Assembly: GCF_016595235.1 (NCBI RefSeq)
Contig: NZ_JAENHL010000007.1
Span: forward strand, 655,682-719,681
Reading direction: 5' to 3'
From: Taklimakanibacter albus
Lineage (GTDB): Bacteria > Pseudomonadota > Alphaproteobacteria > Rhizobiales > Aestuariivirgaceae
Length of the DNA stretch: 64,000 nucleotides
Shown piece by piece: positions 40,924-49,311 of the stretch (position 1 is its first letter; every line of letters starts with the position of its first letter). Both the position numbers and the translations under genes were made by a program. The notes under the pieces are model-generated. The model was not told where the DNA came from, ran no database searches, and saw nothing but the letters and a program-made list of their open reading frames with translations.

Positions 40924-42690
40924 ATGCAAGCCGGCGTCCACTACCAGAGCGATCTATTGACCGGGCTCGATCCCGCCGCCCTCCTCACCAATATCATGGA
41001 GAACGCGGCGATCGGCTTCGTCATCATGACCTTCGACGGCCGCATCCTGAGCGCCAACCGCGCCTTCACGACGATGATCGGCTTCAGCGAGGCCGAGATT
41101 CTGGAGGGTGGCCTCGACATTCACACCCATCCTGACGATTACCCCGTCACCATCGACAGCTTTCACCAGTTTCTCGCCAGCGGCGAGACCCACGGCTATC
41201 AGCTCGAGCGCCGCTATATCCGCAAGGACGGCAGCATTCTTCACGCTTTGGGCGCCGTGTCGGTGCACCGCGCCGCCGGCCAGCCCGATATCGCCATCCT
41301 CCAGCTCACCGACATCACCGCCCAGAAGCAGGCCGAGGCGCGCAATTCGGCGCTCCACCAGCGCCTGAAGCTCGCCATGGAGGCCAGCGGCGCCGGTGTC
41401 TGGGACGTGGATTTCGCCGACGGCGACTATCATTGGGATGCGCGCATGCACGCGATCTATGGCGTCGCGGCCGGCGCCTTCAGCGGACATCTCGACGACT
41501 GGATGGATATGATCCATTCCGCCGACGTTGCGAAAGTGCACGAGGACTGGCGCTATGCCAAGGAGAGTTCCAGTCATTTCAGTGCCGAATACCGCATCAT
41601 CCGGCACTCGGGTGAGGTTCGCCACATCAAGGCGCTGGCGCAGTTCGTTCGCGACGACAAGGGTGCGCTGCTGCGCGCCGTCGGCACCAATTGGGATGTG
41701 TCGGATTACAAACATCTCAACCAGGAAATTCTCGAGGAAAAGGAACGCCTCAGGATCACGCTCGCCTCGATCGGTGAGGCGGTGATCTGCACCGATGCGC
41801 TCGCCAATGTCACGTTCATGAACGCCGCCGCGGTGGCCATGACCGGCATCGCCGCCGCCGAGATGGCGATCGGCCAGCCGCTGGTCGAGGTGCTGCGCCT
41901 CATCGACGAGGCGACCGGCGATCCCGCCCCCAATCCGGTCGGCCAATGCTTCGCGCATGAAGCCTCGCATTACCGCGCCAGCGGCATTTTCATGCTGAGC
42001 CACGCGGGTGGCGTCTATGACATCCAGCTTTCGGCCGCCGCGGTGCGCCGCTCCGACGGCGAGATGATCGGCTGCGTCGTGGTCTTCCAGGATGTGACCG
42101 TGCATCGCGCCGCCCAGAAGAAGATCACCCACAATGCCCAGCATGACGGCCTGACCGGCCTGCCCAACCGCGCCACCTTCCAGGCCAAGCTCGCTCAGAC
42201 GATCGAGGAGACGGTCCCGGGCTCAGGGCCCCATGCTTTGTGTTATATCGACCTCGACCGCTTCAAGACCGTCAACGATACCGGCGGCCATGCCGCGGGC
42301 GACGCGCTGCTGAAGGAAATCGCCAAGATCATCGCCCTGAGCTGCAGCAAGAAGGATGTGCCCGCCCGGCTGGGTGGCGACGAATTCGGGCTCATCTTGC
42401 GCAATGTCGGCGCCGCCGAGGCCCGCGCCGTCGCCACACGTATCGTCGATGCCGTCTGCGCCATGGAATTCCGCTGGGAATCCATGATTTTTCGGGTCGG
42501 CGCCAGCGTCGGGATCACCGAAATCGCCAACGACTCCTCCGACAGCGCCGTCGTGCTCCACCGCGCCGACCTCGCCTGTTATTCGGCCAAGAGCTCCGGG
42601 CGCCGCTGCGTCCATGTCTATGGCATAGACGACCGCGACGGCGAGGCGGAAAGCCCCTGGGACGACGGAAAAAATCTGAACTTCGGATGA
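40924..42690 (+). CDS. PAS-GGDEF diguanylate cyclase 1
   Basis: This 588-aa soluble protein has three PAS domains (about 20-140, 145-275, 280-405) and a GGDEF domain from about 410. The catalytic GGDEF is at 484-488 (ARLGGDEFGLIL), so cyclic-di-GMP synthesis is expected. The inhibitory I-site, normally RxxD five residues before GGDEF, reads SKKD here and lacks the arginine, so product inhibition may be absent. There is no EAL domain and no transmembrane segment. A terminator and a close paralogue follow. Confidence 0.92.
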   Translation: MQAGVHYQSDLLTGLDPAALLTNIMENAAIGFVIMTFDGRILSANRAFTTMIGFSEAEILEGGLDIHTHPDDYPVTIDSFHQFLASGETHGYQLERRYIRKDGSILHALGAVSVHRAAGQPDIAILQLTDITAQKQAEARNSALHQRLKLAMEASGAGVWDVDFADGDYHWDARMHAIYGVAAGAFSGHLDDWMDMIHSADVAKVHEDWRYAKESSSHFSAEYRIIRHSGEVRHIKALAQFVRDDKGALLRAVGTNWDVSDYKHLNQEILEEKERLRITLASIGEAVICTDALANVTFMNAAAVAMTGIAAAEMAIGQPLVEVLRLIDEATGDPAPNPVGQCFAHEASHYRASGIFMLSHAGGVYDIQLSAAAVRRSDGEMIGCVVVFQDVTVHRAAQKKITHNAQHDGLTGLPNRATFQAKLAQTIEETVPGSGPHALCYIDLDRFKTVNDTGGHAAGDALLKEIAKIIALSCSKKDVPARLGGDEFGLILRNVGAAEARAVATRIVDAVCAMEFRWESMIFRVGASVGITEIANDSSDSAVVLHRADLACYSAKSSGRRCVHVYGIDDRDGEAESPWDDGKNLNFG

Positions 42691-42778
42691 AACTTTCTGG
42701 AGCTGGGCGCGTTTTATCTGCACTGGCCTACCCGAGGCCAGGTCCCCTGCCCATTCCCCCTGGGCATCCCCTGTCGAT

Positions 42779-42815
42779 GGCCCGCAGCGAGTCCCTCCGC
42801 TGCGGGCCTTATATT
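42779..42815 (+). terminator. Terminator between the two GGDEF genes
   Basis: The 11-bp stem GGCCCGCAGCG/CGCTGCGGGCC encloses AGTCCCTC and is followed by the AT-rich TTATATTTAAAATT. It separates the paralogues into independent transcripts. AT-rich sequence with TTAACC at 42833-42838 then leads into the next gene. Confidence 0.8.
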
Positions 42816-42872
42816 TAAAATTGAAATTCACATTAACCACCATTATTAAGCTTGGTCGAAGATAGTGGCTTG

Positions 42873-45026
42873 ATGGTCCAGTCCTCCCCATTTGCGCCGC
42901 CTCCGGGTGCCGGCAATGACGAGCAGCTGCTGCGCAGTCTTTTCGACAACACCCTGATCGGCATCGTTATTCTGTCGCTCGACGGCCGTATCACCTATGC
43001 CAATGCCGCCTATGCCGGCCTCGTCGGCCGCAGTGTCGAAGAATTGCGCGCCTTGCGCCTCGAGGACTTCATTACCTCCGACGATGCCGCACAAATCCGC
43101 CGGAACTTCAAGGAGATCGAGGAAGGCAAACGCGACGGCTACACATTCGAGCGCCGTTATGTCCACAAGGACGGGCGCATCGTCTATGTCCAGGGCGCCG
43201 CGTCGGTCCTGCGCAACAAGGGCAAGCCGCCGCTCGTCGTCTCGCAGCTCGTCGACATCACCGCGCGTAAGGAGGCCGAACGCAAGCTCGCCAACAGCGA
43301 GCAGCGCTGGTCCTTCGCGCTCGAAAGCGCCCATCAGGGCGTGTGGGACTATGACGTCAGCTCGAACGTGACTTATTTTTCGCCTACCTGGAAAGCCATG
43401 CTGGGCTATGGCGAGGCGGAGATCGCCAATACCCGCCAGTCCTGGGAGGACCTGCTCCATCCCGACGATCGCGCCCGGATGGTCGAGACCATGCGCCGCA
43501 ACACGGAAGGCGAGTTCGACGGCATCGAATGCGAATTCCGCATGCGCCACAAGGCCGGGCACTGGGTCTGGATCCTGAGCCGCGGCCGCACCGTCGCCTG
43601 GACTGCCGACGGCCGGGCGCAGCGCATCATCGGCACCCATACCGACATCACCTCGATCAAGAACTACGAGACGCAGATATCGCGCCTGCATGAACGGCTC
43701 GACCTCGCCATCAGCGCCGGACAGATCGGCGTGTGGGACTATGACCTGGTCGGCGAGACGCCGCATTGGGACGACCGCCTGCACAAGATCTACGGCACCG
43801 ATGCGAGCCTCGTTCGCAACCTCGATTCCTGGAGCTCCATCCTCCATCCCGACGATCGCATGCGCGTCCTGACCTCTTGGGAGGACGCGCAGCTGAATCA
43901 CAATCATTACGAGGACGAGTTCCGCATCATCCGTCCCGATGGCGAGCAGCGCTTCATCCACAGCATCGCCCGTATCTTCAGGGACGATCACGGCCGGGCG
44001 ACGCGCGCGGTGGGCGCCAACTGGGACATCACCGACCAGAAGCGGCTGACCGAGAAGGCCTATGAGGAAACCGAGCGCCTCGGCATCACGCTCACCTCGA
44101 TCGCCGACGCGGTGATCTGCACCGACGCCGAGACCCTGATCACGTTCATGAATCCGGTCGCCGAGAAGCTGACCGGCTGGTCGTCGACCGAGGTCTCAGG
44201 CATGCCGCTCGCCACCATCTTCAATATCGTCGACGAGGCGACCGGCGACCGTGCCGCCGATCCCGTCGCCGAATGCCTCAAGGGGAATGCCTCTCATCAG
44301 CGCGACGGCGGCGTGTTCCTGGTGAACCGCGAGGGCGGCGTCAGCGATATCCAGATGTCGGCGGCACCGGTACGCAGCCCGGCCAAGGGCTCGATCGGCG
44401 CGGTGCTGGTCTTCCGCGACGTGACCGAGGCGCATGCGCGCCAGAAGAAAATCGCCCATTCGGCCCTGCATGACGCGCTGACCGGCCTGCCCAACCGCAC
44501 GGCCTTCATCGCCAGGGTGAATGACGCGATCACCCAGGTGCGCCAGGAGCACCGTACCCATGCGTTGTGCTTCATCGATCTCGATTATTTCAAGCAGGTC
44601 AATGACCGGGCCGGCCATGCCGCGGGCGACGCGCTCCTGAAAGAGACCGCCAAGATCATCGCGCTCAATTGCAGCAAGAAGGATGTCCCCGCCCGGCTCG
44701 GCGGCGATGAATTCGCGCTTCTCATCCGCGACTGCGAATTGCCCGAGGCGCAGGCCACGGCGGAGCGGATCATCGCCGCGATCTCACGCATGGAGTTCCG
44801 CTGGGAGCTGGATCTTTTCCGCATCGGCGCCAGCATCGGCGCGACCATCATTTCCGACACGGCGCCCGAGCTCAGCGAGATCCTGCATCAGGCCGACAAG
44901 GCCTGCTACGCGGCCAAGGAACAAGGCCGCAACCGCGTCTGCGTATATGGCCTGCTGCAGCAGCCCCAGGTCGATCCGCTCGCCGACCAGGACGCCCGGC
45001 TGCCGAGCTGGCTGCAGCTCCACTGA
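42873..45026 (+). CDS. PAS-GGDEF diguanylate cyclase 2
   Basis: This 717-aa paralogue of the preceding cyclase has four PAS domains, one more than its neighbour. The GGDEF domain has GGDEF at 610-614. The last 300 residues of the two proteins are very alike (HAAGDALLKE, AKIIAL, CSKKDVPARLGGDEF in both), pointing to tandem duplication followed by gain or loss of one PAS. The I-site again reads SKKD. A TTG seven codons upstream is an alternative start. The protein looks cytoplasmic; PAS ligands are unknown. Confidence 0.92.
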   Translation: MVQSSPFAPPPGAGNDEQLLRSLFDNTLIGIVILSLDGRITYANAAYAGLVGRSVEELRALRLEDFITSDDAAQIRRNFKEIEEGKRDGYTFERRYVHKDGRIVYVQGAASVLRNKGKPPLVVSQLVDITARKEAERKLANSEQRWSFALESAHQGVWDYDVSSNVTYFSPTWKAMLGYGEAEIANTRQSWEDLLHPDDRARMVETMRRNTEGEFDGIECEFRMRHKAGHWVWILSRGRTVAWTADGRAQRIIGTHTDITSIKNYETQISRLHERLDLAISAGQIGVWDYDLVGETPHWDDRLHKIYGTDASLVRNLDSWSSILHPDDRMRVLTSWEDAQLNHNHYEDEFRIIRPDGEQRFIHSIARIFRDDHGRATRAVGANWDITDQKRLTEKAYEETERLGITLTSIADAVICTDAETLITFMNPVAEKLTGWSSTEVSGMPLATIFNIVDEATGDRAADPVAECLKGNASHQRDGGVFLVNREGGVSDIQMSAAPVRSPAKGSIGAVLVFRDVTEAHARQKKIAHSALHDALTGLPNRTAFIARVNDAITQVRQEHRTHALCFIDLDYFKQVNDRAGHAAGDALLKETAKIIALNCSKKDVPARLGGDEFALLIRDCELPEAQATAERIIAAISRMEFRWELDLFRIGASIGATIISDTAPELSEILHQADKACYAAKEQGRNRVCVYGLLQQPQVDPLADQDARLPSWLQLH

Positions 45027-45034
45027 TCGTCAGT

Positions 45035-45193
45035 TTACTCGGGCTTGTCGGGTTTTTCCGGCGCCGGCTGTCTCGGCTTGCCGGGATGGTCATTGCGGCC
45101 GACGGCAACCGGATCGCTCGCCGGAAAGGTCTCGCTCAAGGCCTCATCGAGCTTCTCGTCGATATCCGCTTTGGATTTTCGTTCACGCGACAT
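45035..45193 (-). CDS. Small alphaproteobacterial protein with FPASDP motif
   Basis: From the ATG at 45191-45193 this is a 52-aa hydrophilic peptide, with DEKLDEALSETFPASDPVAVG at its centre and a Pro/Lys-rich tail. Small proteins with an LDEALxETFPASDP core are widespread in Alphaproteobacteria and have no known function. It converges with the GGDEF gene, 8 bp apart. The reading frame is open further upstream, but that part does not look coding. Confidence 0.65.
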   Translation of the reverse strand: MSRERKSKADIDEKLDEALSETFPASDPVAVGRNDHPGKPRQPAPEKPDKPE

Positions 45194-45760
45194 GAAACAT
45201 AATATCGGTGAAGCCCGGCCCAATAACAAGAAGGCGCGGTACACCGAAGTGCCCACGCCTCCCTGTTCAAAGCTGCCCACAGCATCTGATCACCACGAGG
45301 ATGACCCGTGCCATAAGTCTACTTTGAAGCGACCAGGCTGCTCCGATTTTGCAACCCAAGCTGCCGGCCGGCGAACAGCTGAACCTTGCGGCCCAATTGC
45401 CCGGCCATCAAACGGATAAGCCGCCGTTTATGACACTCATCGGCCTCATGTCGCGGTCCGGTCTCTAACTGTTGCCAGCGAGCCCGGCCATGAGACGGCG
45501 CCTATATCTTGGATGGACCCGGCTGCGATCTGGATCACAATATCGGCGTCGTGTGAGGGAGAGTGTCACGCCGATTGCCTTTGAAGTCGATATGCCGATT
45601 TTCTCCGTCCACAGATTGAACGCCACCTGTGGATAACTTTTCCCCGAGAAGCGAAGCCATAGACTTTATCTGCTTACGGGAAAATCTCGTATGGTTTCAA
45701 AAATAAAACACGTCAAAATTAAAGAAATACAACGGGCTATCCCAAATTTCAGGCCACCCC
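45194..45760. other. Gene-poor spacer with DnaA-box-like site
   Basis: About 570 bp lack a convincing gene. The left half is GC-rich without recognisable motifs. The right half (45600-45760) becomes AT-rich and contains TGTGGATAA at 45628-45636, an exact DnaA box (TTATCCACA) on the minus strand, with GTCCACAG 20 bp to its left as a weaker match. There are too few boxes for an origin call. A small RNA cannot be excluded. Confidence 0.4.
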
Positions 45761-45796
45761 CAAAAAGCCAAGGGCCGGGATTTGCATCCCGGCCCT
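45761..45796 (-). terminator. Terminator of the cold-shock gene
   Basis: A perfect 11-bp stem, AGGGCCGGGAT/ATCCCGGCCCT (45771-45796), encloses TTGC. On the minus strand it is followed by GGCTTTTTG, the T-tract of an intrinsic terminator, 28 bp after the cspA-like stop. Confidence 0.88.
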
Positions 45797-45823
45797 CGAC
45801 CCAACTGAATTTTTCCAGATAGC

Positions 45824-46027
45824 TCAGACCATCTTCAGATGGCCGGCGCTCGTCTTGCCACGCTCGGTGACGAGCTCGTAGCTGATCTTCTGCGCTTCGT
45901 TGAGGGTCGACAGACCAGCGCGCTCAACGGCGCTGATATGAACGAACACGTCCTTCGAGCCGTCATCCGGCTGGATGAAGCCGAAGCCCTTCTGGGGGTT
46001 GAACCACTTAACTTTGCCTGTCGGCAT
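45824..46027 (-). CDS. Cold-shock protein (CspA family)
   Basis: The 67-aa protein is a single cold-shock domain with both RNA-binding motifs: [10 protein letters not shown] (RNP1) and VFVHISAVE (RNP2), after the typical start [10 protein letters not shown]. It binds single-stranded RNA or DNA as a chaperone. AAAGGT lies about 8 bp before the ATG. The 165-bp upstream leader without an ORF is consistent with the long, structured 5' UTRs of csp genes. Confidence 0.94.
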   Translation of the reverse strand: MPTGKVKWFNPQKGFGFIQPDDGSKDVFVHISAVERAGLSTLNEAQKISYELVTERGKTSAGHLKMV

Positions 46028-46318
46028 AGGAAGTACCTTTCGAGTTGTGACCAAACCGGTGGACCGTCTCTTGTCCCCGTATTCGAACCCGCAATGTCTT
46101 GAGAAGAGCCCGAAAGGGCAAACGCCAAGCAAGGCCATAGATCGAACCCGGTCTAGATGAGGTTTTGGGCATGATTTGTCAATGTGCCTCACCTCGCCGC
46201 AACCTATGCGAGAACCTCCGCAGCCGCCCCTTGTCGCCCCCTATCTCTTTGGGGATAAAGCAAATTTTAGCGATTTTTTTGATCTTGGTTTAACCAAGCG
46301 GCCTTTACAGCCGACCCT

Positions 46319-46849
46319 ATGGCAGCAAAACCGATTCCCGAAAACCCGAAGCCGGATGACCAAAATGACGATCCCAAGGTCGAAAACCGGCTCCTCAAGA
46401 GCCATTTCGTCCGCGCCCTCGGGCAGCTGGAGCGCCTGCACCGCTGCCTGCTCGAGCTCATAAAACTGGAGCTCGAGCGCCAGATCCAGGACGCCGAGGT
46501 GACGAGCGCCCAGGCCGTCTTTCTCTACAATATCGGCGACGGCAAGCTGTCGGCCACCGAGCTCAGGGTCCGGGGATATTATACCGGCTCGAATCTGAGC
46601 TACACGATCGCCAAGCTCGTCGAGGGCGGCTACCTCCATTATGAGCGCGCGCCCCAGGATAAACGTGTCGTTCGCCTGAGCCTCACGGAAAAGGGCCAGG
46701 CAATCAGGGCGATGGTCGCCGCCATCTATGAAGGCCATGTTCCGGTGCTCGAGGAGAAAGGCGTCACCGCCGAGGATCTCGAACGCCTCGTCTCGGCGTT
46801 GAAGCGGCTCGAGCATTATTGGGCCGAGCATATCCGTTACGGATTCTAG
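46319..46849 (+). CDS. MarR-family regulator, LdtR-like
   Basis: The 176-aa protein is a winged-helix MarR regulator. Its central segment (LSATELRVRGYYTGSNLSYT, then IAKLVEGGYLHYERAPQDKRVVRLSLTEKG) is very like LdtR of Liberibacter and rhizobia, which controls an L,D-transpeptidase and osmotic or envelope stress genes. Residues 1-25 are a charged, disordered extension. No Shine-Dalgarno is evident before the ATG. The proposed target gene is not in this window. Confidence 0.85.
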   Translation: MAAKPIPENPKPDDQNDDPKVENRLLKSHFVRALGQLERLHRCLLELIKLELERQIQDAEVTSAQAVFLYNIGDGKLSATELRVRGYYTGSNLSYTIAKLVEGGYLHYERAPQDKRVVRLSLTEKGQAIRAMVAAIYEGHVPVLEEKGVTAEDLERLVSALKRLEHYWAEHIRYGF

Positions 46850-46855
46850 GCAATG

Positions 46856-46880
46856 AAAAACCCGCCGGGTTAACGGCGGG
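46856..46880 (-). terminator. Terminator of the small exported protein gene
   Basis: The 7-bp stem CCCGCCG/CGGCGGG (46861-46867 and 46874-46880) is followed on the minus strand by GTTTTTCATT. It could serve the convergent MarR gene less well, since no T-run follows on the plus strand. Confidence 0.75.
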
Positions 46881-46900
46881 TCCCATCTCTGCTTTGCCGA

Positions 46901-47263
46901 TCAGCCGCGCCAGACGGCGCCGGTACGCGAATTCACATAGACGAGGAACGCGCGGCCATTGCGGGTGGCGCGGAAGGTATAGGTCTGGCCGCTGCAATTG
47001 CGCGCCTGGACATTGCGGTAGCCGCGGTCACGCACCAGATCACGCGCCCGGTTGCAGCTCATGCCCCTGTTGTTCGGACGACCCGGCCGGTACCAGCCGT
47101 GGCCTTTGCGATACACATAGTCAGGACCGACCTGATAGCCATAGTGAGGAATGCCCAGATAGATATTGACGCTCGTCTTGGCTTCGGCGCTGCCCGTCCC
47201 AACAAGACCGATGCCAAGCGCCATCGGAGCCGCCACGGCCAGAGTCATCAAAAGTTTCTTCAT
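46901..47263 (-). CDS. Small exported protein, unknown function
   Basis: From the ATG at 47261-47263 (CGGAG 7 bp upstream) the 120-aa precursor has a Sec signal peptide MKKLLMTLAVAAPMALGIG... ending near GSAEA. The mature part is basic and rich in Tyr, Gly and Arg (YLGIPHYGYQVGPDYVYRKGHGWYRPGRP) with two cysteines (MSCNRARDLVRDRGY, ARNCSGQTYTF) that could form a disulfide, and it ends with VNSRTGAVWRG. It resembles small periplasmic proteins common in Hyphomicrobiales; I know no function. Confidence 0.82.
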   Translation of the reverse strand: MKKLLMTLAVAAPMALGIGLVGTGSAEAKTSVNIYLGIPHYGYQVGPDYVYRKGHGWYRPGRPNNRGMSCNRARDLVRDRGYRNVQARNCSGQTYTFRATRNGRAFLVYVNSRTGAVWRG

Positions 47264-47358
47264 ATTTTTCTCCGCACTGCAGGCGCCGTTCATTTTCCGA
47301 AAGGCGCATTTCACCCACTCTCATGAACAAGGACGAGCGGGGAGGCGGATTCCGTCGC

Positions 47359-47574
47359 TTACCGATCCTTCATGTTTACTGACGTTGGGGCATCTGCTCG
47401 CTGTTCAAAATACGACCTTGCGGTTCCCTTCCGCTTCTCGCAGCGTTTGGCTTCCGCTTCCCAGCGGCGCGCCATGTCGCGGAAGCTCTCGCGCAATTCA
47501 GCCGACTCGACCGTGTCGGCGAAAGCTCTTGCCGAAGCGGCCGCGGCGCGGAGATCTGTAGCCATCTGGTCCAT
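47359..47574 (-). CDS. Small helical protein, unknown function
   Basis: This 71-aa peptide is alanine-rich and helical (MATDLRAAAASARAFADTVE, LRESFRDMARRWEAEAKRCE). Short proteins with a LRExxxDxARxWExEA pattern are common in Bradyrhizobium-like genomes. No good Shine-Dalgarno is seen. Support is the family-like pattern only. Confidence 0.55.
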   Translation of the reverse strand: MDQMATDLRAAAASARAFADTVESAELRESFRDMARRWEAEAKRCEKRKGTARSYFEQRADAPTSVNMKDR

Positions 47575-47715
47575 GTCGAAACAAAGCGCGAGGGCGGCAA
47601 TCGTTCCGGCAATGCCGATATGCGGTTACTAAAATCTTACATAGTCGGCGGGAACCGAATGGAACTAAGATGAGGATAGGAATCTCTACGGATTTTCTGA
47701 CGAGAGGGTGTCTGG

Positions 47716-49311
47716 GTGTCCAATATCTATGAGCAAGGCCTTGCGCCCAATCCGGCGAACTACCAGCCCTTGTCACCGATTTCGTTCCTTAGGCGCGCGG
47801 CGCTGACCTTCCCCGACAAGATCGCGGTGATCGACGAGACGCGGAGCTACAGCTATCGCAAGCTCGACGAGCGCGCCCGCCGCCTCGCTTCGGCGCTCAT
47901 CGGACGGAACATCGGCACCGGTCACACCGTTGCCATCATGGCGGCCAATAGCGCGGCGATGATCGAGGCGCATTTCGGCGTGCCCATGGCGGGCGCCGTC
48001 CTCAATTGTCTCAATATCCGCCTCGACGCTGCGACCATCGGCATCTGCCTCGCCCATGGAGAGGCCAAGCTCGTGCTGGTCGATCCGCAGTTCCTTGATG
48101 TGGTCGAGACGGCGCTCCAGCACTCAGGCCACGAAGTTCCCGTGATTGTCATCGGCGAGGATTACGAGGCTTTGCTCGCCGAAGGCGACCCGGCCCAGGA
48201 CCTTCCGCCGCTCGTCAATGAATGGGCGCCGATCAGCCTCGGCTACACGTCGGGCACCACCGGCGACCCCAAGGGTGTCGTCTGCCATCATCGCGGCGCC
48301 TATCTCAATGCGCTCGGCAATGCCCTCGAAGCACGCCTTTCATCGACCAGCGTCTATCTGTGGACCTTGCCGATGTTCCACTGCAACGGCTGGTGCTACA
48401 TCTGGGCGGTGACGGCGGTCGGCGGCACGCATGTCTGCCTGCGCCAGGTGGAGACCGCCGCCATCTTCAGGAAGATCAAGGATCACGGGGTCACGCATTT
48501 CTGCGGCGCGCCGGTGGTGCTCAACATGATCGCCCGCGCCGAGCGGCCTGATGACTGGCGCCTCGACCACCCGGTCGATGTGCTGACCGGCGGCGCGGCA
48601 CCACCCAGCGCCATCATCGCCGCAATGGAGGAAGCGGGCTTCCGGGTGACGCATCTCTATGGCCTGACCGAGAGTTTCGGTCCCGCCCTCGTCTGTGCCT
48701 GGCACGAGGAGTGGAATGAACTGCCGCTCGCCGAGCGCGCCAGGCTCGCGGCGCGCCAGGGCGTGACCTTCCCGACTCTCGAAGCGGTGACGGTCGCCGA
48801 TCCCGACACCGGCGCCGACTGTCCGGCCGATGGCCAGACGATGGGCGAGATCTTCCTGCGCGGCAACACGATCATGATGGGTTATCTCAAGAACCCGGAA
48901 GCCAGCGCCAAGGCTTTCGCCGGCGGCTGGTTTCACACCGGCGATCTGGGCGTGCGCCATCCCGACGGCTATGTCGAGGTCAAGGACCGCTCGAAGGACA
49001 TCATCATCTCGGGCGGCGAGAACATCTCCTCGCTCGAGATCGAGGAAGTCCTCTATCGCCATCCGGCCATCCTCGAGGCTGCGGTCGTCGCGGCGCCCGA
49101 TGTGACATGGGGCGAGCATCCTTGCGCCTTCATCGACCTCAAGAAGGGCGCCGAGCTCAGCGCCGAGGCGGTGATCCAGTTCTGCCGCGCCAACATGGCA
49201 CATTTCAAAGCCCCACGGACTGTCATCTTCGGACCACTGCCGAAAACCTCGACCGGTAAGGTACAGAAATACGAACTGCGCCGTCGTGCCGCCGAGCCGA
49301 TTACCAGGTGA
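47716..49311 (+). CDS. Acyl-CoA synthetase (AMP-forming)
   Basis: The 531-aa protein is a complete ANL-superfamily acyl-CoA ligase. It has the AMP-binding P-loop SLGYTSGTTGDPKGVVCHH, LPMFHCNGWCYIWAV in the acyl-binding region, YGLTES, GWFHTGDLGVRHPDGYVEVKDRSKDIIISGGENIS (hinge) and the adenylation lysine in KTSTGKVQKYELR. The MFHCNGW motif is typical of medium-chain/methylmercaptopropionate-type (DmdB-like) ligases. It starts with GTG. Its last 11 bp overlap the convergent autotransporter gene. No dehydrogenase or hydratase partner is adjacent. Confidence 0.92.
   Translation: MSNIYEQGLAPNPANYQPLSPISFLRRAALTFPDKIAVIDETRSYSYRKLDERARRLASALIGRNIGTGHTVAIMAANSAAMIEAHFGVPMAGAVLNCLNIRLDAATIGICLAHGEAKLVLVDPQFLDVVETALQHSGHEVPVIVIGEDYEALLAEGDPAQDLPPLVNEWAPISLGYTSGTTGDPKGVVCHHRGAYLNALGNALEARLSSTSVYLWTLPMFHCNGWCYIWAVTAVGGTHVCLRQVETAAIFRKIKDHGVTHFCGAPVVLNMIARAERPDDWRLDHPVDVLTGGAAPPSAIIAAMEEAGFRVTHLYGLTESFGPALVCAWHEEWNELPLAERARLAARQGVTFPTLEAVTVADPDTGADCPADGQTMGEIFLRGNTIMMGYLKNPEASAKAFAGGWFHTGDLGVRHPDGYVEVKDRSKDIIISGGENISSLEIEEVLYRHPAILEAAVVAAPDVTWGEHPCAFIDLKKGAELSAEAVIQFCRANMAHFKAPRTVIFGPLPKTSTGKVQKYELRRRAAEPITR

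Noticed and set aside
42833..42849. CtrA box before the second GGDEF gene
   Set aside because: The two TTAA cores are 9 bp apart instead of 7, so only a half-site can be supported.
45194..45820. Possible chromosomal replication origin
   Set aside because: Only one exact DnaA box and one weak match, no 13-mer array, no CtrA box cluster and no typical origin neighbours such as hemE, parAB or dnaA.
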